A stretch of DNA of 64,000 nt. Origin: Bradyrhizobium liaoningense (GTDB lineage Bacteria > Pseudomonadota > Alphaproteobacteria > Rhizobiales > Xanthobacteraceae). Under the pieces are notes generated by a model. The model did no database searches. It saw nothing but the letters and a program-made list of their open reading frames with translations, and was not told the origin of the DNA. The translations under genes were made by a program, and so were the position numbers. The stretch covers positions 62,001 to 126,000 of the forward strand of contig NZ_JAFCJM010000010.1 of the NCBI RefSeq assembly GCF_018130955.1. The letters run 5' to 3'. Below are positions 1 to 8,400 of the stretch, piece by piece (position 1 is the first letter of the stretch; every line of letters starts with the position of its first letter).

Positions 1-2
1 TC

Positions 3-596
3 TCTCGTGCGCGTGAACTGCTCGAGATGGTGCGCATGCCCGATCCCGCAATGCAGCTGTCGGCGTATCCGCATCAGTTGTCCGGCGGCCAGCGCCAGCG
101 GGTCATGATCGCGATTGCGCTTGCCTGCAGGCCCCAGGTTCTGATCGCCGATGAACCGACCACGGCGCTGGACGTCACCATCCAGGTCCAGATTCTCGGG
201 CTCTTGCGCGAGCTCTGCAGCCGGCTCGAGATGGCCATATTGTTCATTACCCACGACATGGGGGTGATTGCGCAACTCGCCGATCGCGTGTCCGTCATGT
301 ATGCGGGCCGGATCGTGGAAACCGCGGGCGTGGAGTCGTTGTTCGGCAGGCCGCGCCACCACTATACGCGCGGATTGATGGACTGCATGCCGTCGCGGAA
401 CTCCGGCGCGCGACGCCTGCCAACCATAGCCGGCCAGCCGCCGGCGCCCGGCACGGTCGGTGCCGGCTGCGTCTTTGCCTCACGCTGCGCAGCGGTTCGC
501 GAGTCGTGCCGCCTGGCGGCGCCCCCTCGCACCGAGATCGCGCAAGGACATGAGGTGCTGTGCGCGTTCCCCCTGGACGGCGGGGTGGCGCCATGA
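3..596 (+). CDS. Peptide-type ABC transporter ATP-binding protein (DppD/OppD-like), 5' end cut by window edge
   Basis: The reading frame is open from the first full codon, so the gene begins upstream and only about 197 C-terminal residues are visible. The Walker A motif lies outside the window. Visible are the ABC signature LSGGQRQR, the Walker B segment [11 protein letters not shown] and the switch histidine in ITHDMG. The C-terminal Cys-containing oligopeptide/dipeptide extension ([10 protein letters not shown]...C) is typical of DppD/OppD and NikD ATPases. It powers import of peptides or a related solute across the inner membrane. It overlaps the next ATPase by 4 bases (ATGA), as in dpp/opp operons. 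The substrate cannot be read from the ATPase; the permeases and binding protein should lie upstream. Confidence 0.9.
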   Translation, partial: SRARELLEMVRMPDPAMQLSAYPHQLSGGQRQRVMIAIALACRPQVLIADEPTTALDVTIQVQILGLLRELCSRLEMAILFITHDMGVIAQLADRVSVMYAGRIVETAGVESLFGRPRHHYTRGLMDCMPSRNSGARRLPTIAGQPPAPGTVGAGCVFASRCAAVRESCRLAAPPRTEIAQGHEVLCAFPLDGGVAP

Positions 597-1558
597 GCGG
601 CGATGTCGTCCTCGATGTTCGGGACCTGAGGGTCTCCTTCAGCGTCAGGCGGGCCGGTCGAAAATACCGCGTGCAGGCGGTCGACGGTGCATCGCTGTCG
701 GTGGTCGAGGGCGAGGTGCTCGGGATCGTGGGCGAATCCGGTTGCGGCAAGACTACGGTGGGCCGGTCGATCGTCGGGCTGGCCCGGCCCGACAGCGGCG
801 CGATCAGGTTCAAGGGAGCCGATCTGATCGGAGCCGGCGGTGCGACCCTTCGCGAGATGCGCCTGAACGTTCGAATGGTCTTCCAGGATCCCTATGCATC
901 GCTCAATCCGCGGCGTGTGATCGGAGACTCGGTGGCGGAGGCCGGCGACATCAACGGCATGTTCGGGAGCCGCGCCGAGCGCAGCGCGGCGATCGCCGCG
1001 ACCTTGACGGCCGTCGGCTTGGATCCGTCTTTCGCCACCCGCTATCCCTACGAACTGAGCGGCGGGCAGCGTCAGCGGGCCGGAATCGCCCGAGCCATTC
1101 TTCCCACGCCGTCCGTCGTCATCGCCGACGAGCCGGTCTCGGCCCTCGACGTGTCCGTGCAGGCCCAGGTCCTGAATCTGATGATGGATTTGCGCGAGCA
1201 GCTGAAGCTGTCGATGGTCTTCATCTCGCATGATCTTGGCGTGATCGGACAAATCAGCAACCGCGTTGCCGTGATGTATATGGGCCGCATCGTGGAGCAG
1301 GCCGGGACACGGACGGTCCTTGATGGTCCGCTGCATCCTTATACCCGTTCGCTCGTGGCGGCCATTCCAAGGCCGGACCCGTCAAGACGGATCGTGGCGG
1401 CGATTGAAGCGAGTGAGCCGCCGAGCCAGTTCGCACGCCCGCGCGGCTGCGCCTACGCGGCCCGGTGTCCGATCGCAAGCGACCGCTGCCTGGCGGACGT
1501 CCCGCAACTGCGCCCCGCCGCAGAAGACGGCAGGCTGGTCGCCTGCCATAACGTGTAG
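593..1558 (+). CDS. Peptide-type ABC transporter ATP-binding protein (DppF/OppF-like)
   Basis: A complete 321-residue ABC ATPase. Walker A GESGCGKT is near residues 47-54, the signature is LSGGQRQR, Walker B is VVIADEPVSALD and the switch His is in ISHDLG. It ends in the oligopeptide-transporter C-terminal Cys segment (CAYAARCPIASDRC). It is the usual second ATPase partner of the preceding gene. I chose the ATG at 593 because it overlaps the upstream TGA as ATGA, which suggests translational coupling; a longer frame opening at 560 has no such support. The next gene, an exported amidase, starts 34 bases downstream, so the two may be co-transcribed and the transporter could import cell-wall-derived peptides. 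That link is inference. Confidence 0.92.
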   Translation: MSGDVVLDVRDLRVSFSVRRAGRKYRVQAVDGASLSVVEGEVLGIVGESGCGKTTVGRSIVGLARPDSGAIRFKGADLIGAGGATLREMRLNVRMVFQDPYASLNPRRVIGDSVAEAGDINGMFGSRAERSAAIAATLTAVGLDPSFATRYPYELSGGQRQRAGIARAILPTPSVVIADEPVSALDVSVQAQVLNLMMDLREQLKLSMVFISHDLGVIGQISNRVAVMYMGRIVEQAGTRTVLDGPLHPYTRSLVAAIPRPDPSRRIVAAIEASEPPSQFARPRGCAYAARCPIASDRCLADVPQLRPAAEDGRLVACHNV

Positions 1559-1592
1559 GCCACCCGGGAACGGAGAGGTTCGTTTCACGATC

Positions 1593-2222
1593 ATGATCAG
1601 CATTCGCCTGCTCGCGGCCGCGCTGTCGGCCCTGGCGCTCTTCGCCTCCGTCGGGACGAAGGCCGATGAAACGGCGCTCGCGACGATTGCGCGGTCGTCG
1701 GGCACGCCTGACATTCCGGGCCTGAAGATCGTCTGGCTCACGCCCTGGGGCGACGTCGCCAAAGCGCATCCCTGGCGCAACATCATCGTGCACCAGACCG
1801 AGGGACCGGCGGGCTCGGCGCGCGGCGGCGCGCTGGAGCAGGCCAAGAACCCGACTCGGCGCGGCGTCACCGTCTGGGTCGAGACTGACGGCACGGTCTA
1901 CTGGGCGGTTTCGGAAACCCTGGTGCCGACCCATGGCGACGGCGCCAACCGCAACGACAACAAGTATATCGACAACAAGCCGACCTACCGCCAGGTCGTG
2001 CGCGACAATTCCATCGGCGTGGAGTTCGCCGGCAATTATCCTGACGTCGCCAAAGGTCCGACGGAGGCGCAGATTGCGGCGTGGCGGATCCTCGTCCGCG
2101 TCCTGCGCGCCCGCTACGCCATCCCGCGCGAGCGTGTCTACGCCCACAACTGGATCGACTACAAGGACGCCCGCTATTGCGAAGGCTGCGCGCTCGCCAC
2201 GCTCGCACGCGAGTGGGAATAG
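1593..2222 (+). CDS. Exported N-acetylmuramoyl-L-alanine amidase (Amidase_2/PGRP fold)
   Basis: A 209-residue protein with an N-terminal signal peptide (hydrophobic run about residues 5-20, cleavage probably near TKADE). The mature part shows the zinc amidase pattern: an early His in IIVHQTEG, a GVEFAGN segment, and a late His in YAHNWIDYKD. Family members hydrolyse the bond between N-acetylmuramic acid and L-Ala in peptidoglycan or its fragments, in the periplasm. The ATG at 1593 starts right at the signal peptide; in-frame codons further upstream lie inside the ATPase gene. Its position right behind peptide transporter ATPases suggests murein peptide turnover and uptake, but this is inference from spacing only. 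Confidence 0.85.
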   Translation: MISIRLLAAALSALALFASVGTKADETALATIARSSGTPDIPGLKIVWLTPWGDVAKAHPWRNIIVHQTEGPAGSARGGALEQAKNPTRRGVTVWVETDGTVYWAVSETLVPTHGDGANRNDNKYIDNKPTYRQVVRDNSIGVEFAGNYPDVAKGPTEAQIAAWRILVRVLRARYAIPRERVYAHNWIDYKDARYCEGCALATLAREWE

Positions 2223-2278
2223 GGGCCTCGTCTTCCTCCTCTCCCACAGGGAGGGGAACCGCCTTTGTCAAAAACAAA

Positions 2279-2300
2279 AAGCCGGCGTTTCCGCCGGCTT
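2279..2300 (-). terminator. Rho-independent terminator of rpoH
   Basis: A perfect 9-bp stem, AAGCCGGCG with CGCCGGCTT, around a 4-base loop. Read on the minus strand it is followed by a T-rich tract (complement of caaaaacaaaaa), so it terminates the rpoH transcript that ends at 2345. It may also slow plus-strand transcripts from the amidase side. Confidence 0.8.
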
Positions 2301-2344
2301 CCTTGTTCGTCGATCCGCCAATTGATGGCGCTGAAATCGCGCGC

Positions 2345-3244
2345 TTAGTGCGCGGCTTCCAGCGCAGCCTGTTCCTGCCTTGCGATCGTGCCCTTGACCG
2401 CGGCCTGCACCTTTTCGAAGGCGCGGACTTCGATCTGGCGGACGCGCTCGCGCGACACGCCGAACTCGGCCGCGAGGTCCTCCAGCGTCATCGGCTCGTC
2501 GGCGAGGCGCCGCGCCTCGAAGATGCGGCGTTCGCGCGCGTTGAGCACGCCCATGGCGCCATGGAGGGCGTCACGGCGATGATCGTATTCCTCGTGCTCG
2601 GCCATCATGGCTTCCTGGTTGGGCGTATTGTCGACCAGCCAGTCCTGCCATTCGCCGGCTTCGCCGTCGTCGCGGATCGGTGCGTTGAGCGACGCGTCGC
2701 CGCCGAGGCGACGGTTCATGTCGATCACGTCCTGGTCCGTGACGCCGAGGCGGCTGGCGATCAGCTTCACCTGGTCGGGGCGGAGATCGCCTTCGTCCAG
2801 GGCGGAAATCTTGCTCTTCGCCTTGCGCAGGTTGAAGAACAGCTTCTTCTGGTTCGCGGTGGTGCCCATCTTCACGAGCGACCAGGAACGCAGGATGTAC
2901 TCTTGAATCGACGCCTTGATCCACCACATGGCGTAGGTGGCGAGACGGAAGCCCTTCTCGGGCTCGAATCGCTTCACCGCCTGCATCAGGCCGACATTGC
3001 CTTCCGAGACGACCTCGGAGATCGGCAGGCCGTAGCCGCGATAGCCCATGGCGATCTTGGCCACGAGACGGAGGTGGCTGGTGACGAGTTGATGCGCCGC
3101 GTCCCGATCGTCATGCTCGCGCCAACGCTTGGCGAGCATGTACTCCTGCTGGGGTTCCAGCATGGGGAACTTGCGGATCTCGGCGAGGTAACGGGAAAGG
3201 CCGGATTCTCCATTCAGAACCGGCAACGTAGCTGTACGGGCCAT
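2345..3244 (-). CDS. rpoH: RNA polymerase heat-shock sigma factor RpoH (sigma-32 family)
   Basis: A 299-residue sigma-70 family factor of usual RpoH length. Region 2 is visible (LRLVAKIAMGYRGYGLP, then EGNVGLMQAVKRFEPEKGFRLATYAMWWIK). The diagnostic RpoH box follows (QKKLFFNLRKAKSK), then region 4 with the helix-turn-helix FGVSRERVRQIE. It directs core polymerase to heat-shock promoters. The ATG at 3244 has the upstream SD GGAGGGC and gives the family N-terminus MARTATLPVLNGES; a longer frame to 3379 is unsupported. The strong conservation by eye with the housekeeping RpoH paralogue of bradyrhizobia suggests RpoH2 type. The gene is monocistronic, with its own terminator at 2279-2300 and a 217-bp leader region that carries a GCGTCAA-N5-TTGACGC dyad (3333-3351). 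Confidence 0.96.
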   Translation of the reverse strand: MARTATLPVLNGESGLSRYLAEIRKFPMLEPQQEYMLAKRWREHDDRDAAHQLVTSHLRLVAKIAMGYRGYGLPISEVVSEGNVGLMQAVKRFEPEKGFRLATYAMWWIKASIQEYILRSWSLVKMGTTANQKKLFFNLRKAKSKISALDEGDLRPDQVKLIASRLGVTDQDVIDMNRRLGGDASLNAPIRDDGEAGEWQDWLVDNTPNQEAMMAEHEEYDHRRDALHGAMGVLNARERRIFEARRLADEPMTLEDLAAEFGVSRERVRQIEVRAFEKVQAAVKGTIARQEQAALEAAH

Positions 3245-3332
3245 TGAGCGCCCTCCAAAGTGTTCAGGCCCCCGATAGCGGCGGGCCAGGCAGACGACCG
3301 CTGTGTCAAAGCCGGCCGGGCTGCGATGTTCC

Positions 3333-3351
3333 GCGTCAATCTCTTTGACGC
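3333..3351. promoter_or_regulatory. Inverted repeat in the rpoH leader/promoter region
   Basis: A perfect 7-bp inverted repeat, GCGTCAA-tctct-TTGACGC, about 90 bases upstream of the rpoH start in the 217-bp gap to the RluD-type gene. It could be an operator or overlap a -35 element (TTGACG on either strand). I could not find a convincing -10 element at the right distance. Confidence 0.35.
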
Positions 3352-3461
3352 AGGCGCAATATACCCCATGGGGGGGCATTTAGGGAAGGATTACTGACGT
3401 CACGTCCCCGTGTGGCCGCTATAACTTTTTGTAATGTAAAGCCTTTCTGAAGCGACCTGCG

Positions 3462-4469
3462 TCATAGCGCCGCTTTCAGGGCCCCCTCGAGGAGAAGCAA
3501 ATCCTCCGGCAGGGGCGCCTCCCAATGAAGAAGTTCTCTGCTTCTCGGGTGCTCCAATACCAGCAGATAAGCATGCAAGGCCTGCCGTCCAAGGACGGTC
3601 AGGGCCGCCTGCGACTGCGGGCCGAGCTGGTTCGCCTTGGTCTTGAAATGCGGGCCGTAGACGGCGTCGCCCATCAGGGGGTGGCCGATATGGGCAAGGT
3701 GGACGCGGATCTGGTGGGTGCGTCCGGTCTCGAGCTCGCAGGCGAGCAGGGCGGCGACCGGCTTGCCGTCGCGCCCGGCAAAACTTTCAAGAATCTCCCA
3801 ATGGGTCACGGCCTCGCGGCCGCTCTGGCGCACCGCCATCTTTTCCCGCGCGTGCGGGTGGCGGTCGATCGGCGCATCGACGGTGCCGCGGTGCCGGTTC
3901 GGCACGCCCCACGCGAACGCCATGTAGCCGCGTCGCATCGGCCCGGTGCGGCCGTGGTCGGCGAATTGCGCGGTCAGCGACGCATGTGCCAGGTCGTTCT
4001 TGGCGACCACCATCAGTCCCGTGGTGTCCTTGTCCAGCCGGTGCACGATGCCGGGGCGGCGCACCCCGCCGATGCCCGACAGCGAGGTGCCGCAATGGGC
4101 GATCAGCGCATTCACCAGCGTGCCGGTTTCGTGGCCGGCGGCGGGGTGCACCACGAGGCCCGCAGGTTTGTTGATGACGATGATGTCGTCGTCCTCGAAC
4201 ACGATGTCGAGCGCGATATCCTCGCCCCTGGGCTCCGCGGGCACCGCCTCCGGCACATCGATTGTGATCGTATCGCCGGCGGCGACGTGATAAGCGGGGT
4301 CGCGGATCGCGGCCGCCTCGCGCGTCACCGCACCCGCCAAAATCAAGGCTTTCAGCCGCGATCGCGACAGGTCCGGCAGGCGCGCCGCCAGCACGCGGTC
4401 GAGCCGGGCCGATCCCTCGTCGCCCGCGACCGTTACTTCCAACCGTTGAGCCGAACCCGAGCCTTCCAT
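3462..4469 (-). CDS. rluD: Ribosomal large-subunit pseudouridine synthase, RluA/RluD family
   Basis: A 335-residue protein. An N-terminal S4 RNA-binding domain (about residues 10-75, LDRVLAARLPDLSRSRLKALI) precedes the RluA-type catalytic domain. The catalytic motif HRLDKDTTG is at residues 143-151 with the nucleophilic Asp at about 146. The KPAGLVVHP motif and the late ETGRTHQIRVHLAHIGHPLMGD segment are also present. RluD isomerises uridines in helix 69 of 23S rRNA. The start at 4469 gives the expected N-terminus, but its ATG overlaps the ATG of the divergent gene at 4468 (shared CATG). No strong SD is visible. A longer frame runs to 4559 and remains possible. Confidence 0.9.
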   Translation of the reverse strand: MEGSGSAQRLEVTVAGDEGSARLDRVLAARLPDLSRSRLKALILAGAVTREAAAIRDPAYHVAAGDTITIDVPEAVPAEPRGEDIALDIVFEDDDIIVINKPAGLVVHPAAGHETGTLVNALIAHCGTSLSGIGGVRRPGIVHRLDKDTTGLMVVAKNDLAHASLTAQFADHGRTGPMRRGYMAFAWGVPNRHRGTVDAPIDRHPHAREKMAVRQSGREAVTHWEILESFAGRDGKPVAALLACELETGRTHQIRVHLAHIGHPLMGDAVYGPHFKTKANQLGPQSQAALTVLGRQALHAYLLVLEHPRSRELLHWEAPLPEDLLLLEGALKAAL

Positions 4470-4803
4470 GACCGAAACCGCTGTTCCCGAACCGAGCCCC
4501 GAGCAGGCCGCGCTGTTTGCGCGGGTGCGGCGGATGATGCTGATCGCGGGGGTGACCACGGCGCTTGCGATAAGCGCCGTGCTGATCGCGGTGGGCTACC
4601 GCCTTTTCAAGTCCGAGGGAAGGGCGGCCGAGGCCTCTGACATCACCGCGACGCTGCCCAAGGGCGCGAAAATCGTAGCCACCGCGGTCGCCGGCGACCG
4701 ACTGGTGATCACGCTCGATGTCGGCGGAACGATGGAAATCCGCACCTTCGACGCCCACACGCTGAAACCCGCCGGGCGGCTGAGATTTGCCAACGAGCCG
4801 TGA
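4468..4803 (+). CDS. Small single-span membrane protein of unknown function (DUF6476-like)
   Basis: A 111-residue protein. A short polar N-terminus (residues 1-22) is followed by one strong transmembrane helix (about 24-46, MLIAGVTTALAISAVLIAVGY). A compact soluble domain of about 60 residues follows, rich in beta-type segments (GAKIVATAVAGDRLVITLDV, then RTFDAHTLKPAGRL). The hydrophobic helix preceded by RVRR suggests an inner-membrane anchor with the C-terminal domain in the periplasm. Its start overlaps that of the divergent pseudouridine synthase gene, so its promoter must lie inside that gene or the mRNA is leaderless. I recall similar small proteins next to rluD and rpoH in alphaproteobacteria, which fits a conserved locus; no function is known. 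Confidence 0.75.
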   Translation: MTETAVPEPSPEQAALFARVRRMMLIAGVTTALAISAVLIAVGYRLFKSEGRAAEASDITATLPKGAKIVATAVAGDRLVITLDVGGTMEIRTFDAHTLKPAGRLRFANEP

Positions 4804-4966
4804 GGCCTGCTTGAGGGAACGCCGCCACGCATGGTTACGCGAGATAGCGGCCCCGTATTGGCCGCAACAACGACCATTCGGGGTCATGGGTCCGGCTTTT
4901 CGCCAGGACGACGAGGCGATCGAGGCTTGCCGCCGGCGGAATTCGCGGCTATGTCCTGTCCCTCAC

Positions 4967-5041
4967 GCTCCCTTCGTCTAGCGGTTAGGACGCGGCCCTC
5001 TCAAGGCTGAAACAGGGGTTCGATTCCCCTAGGGAGCGCCA
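4967..5041 (+). tRNA. tRNA-Glu (anticodon CTC)
   Basis: A full cloverleaf can be drawn. The acceptor stem GCTCCCT pairs with AGGGAGC. There is a D-arm around CTAGCGGTTAGG, an anticodon stem CGGCC/GGCTG with loop CTCTCAA (anticodon CTC, reading GAG), a T-arm AGGGG TTCGATT CCCCT, discriminator G, and an encoded CCA end. It stands alone in the gap between the small membrane protein and the next gene. Confidence 0.97.
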
Positions 5042-5104
5042 TTTCCTTCGTTTGCAATCGCAATGCCGCCGATCAAGCGCCGCCGTGGCAGCGCTTCCCG
5101 TGGC

Positions 5105-5425
5105 TTAGCGGATCCTTGTCACCACGTCGGGCCGGTTTTTCTCGAGCCAGGCCACGGCCTCCGGTCCATCGACGACGCACGCGAAGGTTTCCCAGGTTGG
5201 GTCCTCCAGGGATTCCGATTGCAGTCGCTTCGCCGCATACTCAACGAGGTCATGCAGCCGTTCGTATCCGCGTCGGCCCTCGAGGGAATCTGCAATCGCC
5301 GTACTGGCCCATCCGCGTTGGGCCAAGTCGATGATGCTCGGAGCGTCAGCCTCGCTGAACCAGGGCGTGGCATCGAACTCGATGCAGCGGACATTATCGG
5401 CGGTATGGCAAGTCGCGTGGATCAT
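5105..5425 (-). CDS. Small conserved hypothetical protein
   Basis: A 106-residue soluble acidic protein I do not recognise. The start is well supported by a strong SD (GGAGGA five bases before ATG). The sequence reads like a compact alpha-helical fold with two Trp-containing segments (ATPWFSEAD, DPTWETFACVVDG) and three Cys in the first 14 and later residues (C6, C14 and one near 82). There is no signal peptide or membrane helix. It sits between tRNA-Glu and the glutamate dehydrogenase gene on the same strand as the latter, 65 bases beyond its end, and could be read through from it. Confidence 0.7.
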   Translation of the reverse strand: MIHATCHTADNVRCIEFDATPWFSEADAPSIIDLAQRGWASTAIADSLEGRRGYERLHDLVEYAAKRLQSESLEDPTWETFACVVDGPEAVAWLEKNRPDVVTRIR

Positions 5426-5490
5426 TGGATTCCTCCATTCGCCGGCTAGCAGTGCACTTTAGCGTCTCACGTCGCTGCCTCGCGACGCCC

Positions 5491-8400
5491 TCACGCTTTG
5501 ACCAAGTCCCCCAGCAGGTTCGCCGCCACCGTCAGCTTGGCGAGCGTCAGGCCGCTGGCGGCAATCTCCTCGACTGAGCGGCGGATGCGCGTCGCTTCGG
5601 GGTGAGCCGCGAGCCAGGTCTCGACGGCCTGCTGGCCGGACTGGCCGGTTGCCAGCATGTCCGCAGCCAGTCGTCTTTCGGCGGCTGCGATCTGCTCAAC
5701 GGCGCGATCGATGGCTATACGCTCGAAATAGTCGTTTGCCGGCACGCTGCGCGCGGCGGCGGTGATGCGGTCGAGACGGAAATTCGCCTCGGCGGCGAAG
5801 AAGGTCGCGGCGGCGTCGCCAATGGGGCGGCTGGTGCGCTCGGCGACCGTCACGATATCGGGTGCCGAGAGCAGAGCGTCGAGGTCGGCCAGTTCGCCGG
5901 CGAGTCCGGCCGGGACGCCGGCATCGGTCAGGTCCTGGCGGCGCTTGCTGCGAGCGGCCTGCAAGTCCGGCGGCAGGACGTTGTCGAGCGAGGCTGCGAT
6001 CTCGCGGACGGCAGGTCCAAACCGGGCGATGATCGCGCTCAGACCATCCTTGAAATCGACATTGCGCACATACCAGACCATGCGGGAGAGCAGGAGATCC
6101 TGGATCGCCGCGTAGAGGCTGAGCTGCAACTGCCCGTCGATTCGTGTGTCGAGCGCGTCGATGGCGTCATTGAGCCGCCTGAACTCGTAGATCGCGTCCA
6201 CGGCAACCTGCGCCATGACGATGGTCGAGATATCGGCGTCGGTCTCGTCGGTCAGGCGCACGATGCAGGCCGGGCCGCCGCGGTTGATCACGGCATTGAC
6301 GAGACTGGTTGCGATGATCTCGCGTCGGAGGCGATGGAGTTCGACCGCGGTCGGGAATTTGTCGAGAACCTCGCGCGGAAAATAAAGGGACAGTCTGCGG
6401 GCAAGATGAGGATCGTCCGGCACGCTGGTGGCGAGCAGGTCGTCGTAGAGCGTCAGCTTGGCGTAGGCGAGCAACACGGCAAGTTCAGGCCGTGTCAGGG
6501 ACTGTCCGCGCCTTGTGCGCTCGGTGATCGCCGCATCGTCGGGCAGGAATTCCACCGCACGGCTGAGCAGACCGCGCTGCTCCAGCGATTGCATCAGGCG
6601 TGTGAGGAAGCCGGTCTCGGCCACGCCCTTGCGTTCGGCAAGCGAGAGGGCCAGCGTCTGAAGATAGTTGTTGCGCAGCACCAGCGTGCCGACCTCGTCG
6701 GTCATCGCGGCAAGCAGGCTGTTGCGGTCGGCGAGGCTGAGGCGTCCCTCGCGCTCGGGGCGCGCCAGCGCGATCTTGATGTTGACTTCGAGGTCGGACG
6801 TGTTCACGCCGGCCGAATTGTCGATCGCGTCGGTGTTGAGCTTGACGCCCTTCTGCGCCGCTTCGATGCGGCCGCGCTGGGTGACGCCGAGATTGGCGCC
6901 TTCGCCGATCACCCGGGCGCGAACGTCGGACCCGGTGATGCGGATCGGATCATTGGCGCGATCGCCGGCTTGATCGTCGCTCTCCGCCGACGCACGGATG
7001 TAGGTGCCGATGCCGCCGAACCACAGGAGGTCCGCGCGCGCCTTCAGGGTCGCCGTCATCACCTCGAACGGCGTTGCCTGCGGCTTGTCGAGATCGAGCA
7101 GGGTGCGCACTTCCGGGGCGAGCGGAATCGCCTTGAGCGAGCGCGAGAACACGCCGCCGCCCTGCGAGATCAGCGATTTGTTGTAGTCCTGCCAGCTCGA
7201 TCGCGGCAGGTCGAACAGGCGCTTGCGTTCGGCGAAGCTGGTCGCCGGATCGGGGGAGGGATCGATGAAGATGTCGCGGTGATCGAATGCGGCGACGAGC
7301 TTCGTCGCCGGCGAGAGCAGCATGCCGTTGCCGAAGACGTCGCCGGACATGTCGCCGACGCCGACCACGGTGAATGGCATCGTCTGAATGTCGGTGCCGA
7401 GCTCGCGGAAGTGGCGCTTGACCGCCTCCCAGGCGCCGCGGGCCGTGATCCCCATCTTCTTGTGGTCATAGCCCTGGCTGCCGCCGGAGGCGAAGGCATC
7501 GCCGAGCCAATGGTGCTTCTCGGCCGAGATCGCGTTGGCGACGTCGGAGAAGGTGGCGGTGCCCTTGTCTGCGGCGACGACCAGATACGGGTCGTCGCCG
7601 TCGTGGCGCACGGTCAAGTCGGGCGGCACGATGTTGTCGCCGTCGAAATTGTCCGTGAGTTCGAGCAGCGAGCGAACGAAGATGCGATAGGCTTCCGTGC
7701 CTTCGGCCAGCCACGCCTCGCGATCGGAGGGCGGTGGCAGGCGCTTCGGCACGAAGCCGCCCTTGGCCCCGACGGGCACGATCACGGCGTTCTTGACCTG
7801 CTGTGCCTTCACGAGGCCCAGGATCTCGGTGCGGAAATCCTGTGGCCGGTCGGACCAGCGCAGGCCGCCCCGCGCCACCTTGCCGAAACGCAGGTGAATG
7901 CCTTCGACACGGGGTGAATAGACGAAAATCTCGTAGAGCGGTCGTGGCGGCAGCAGGTCATCGATCCCGCGCGCGTCGAACTTGAAGGAGATCACCGGGC
8001 GCGGATGTCCGTCCTCGCCGACCTGCCACAGATTGGTACGAATGGTCGACAGCACCAGATTGGTGAAACGGCGCAGGATGCGGTCTTCATCGAGCGAGGC
8101 GACGGATTTGAGCTGCTCCTCGATCTCGGCAAGGAGAGCTGTCTCGCGTGCCGAACGCTCGCGATCCGTAAGGACGAGGCGCGGATCGCGGCGGGCCTGA
8201 AACAGCGCGACGAGGTTGGCTGTGATCGCGGCGTTCTTGCGCAAGGTCTCCCACATATAGTCCTGGGTGAACGGAGCACGGATCTGGTGCAGATAGCGGG
8301 ATAGCGCCCGGATGGTCGAGACTTCCCGCCAGCCCAGGGCCGTGCGCAGGATCAAGGCATTGTATCCGTCGGATTCGGCGCGATCGGTGACAACAGCCAT

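Noticed and set aside
5602..7917. Long plus-strand open frame (771 codons) inside the glutamate dehydrogenase gene
   Set aside because: It is antisense to a well-conserved enzyme, has no SD, and its product is rich in Arg, Gly, Asp and Val as expected for a GC-bias shadow frame.
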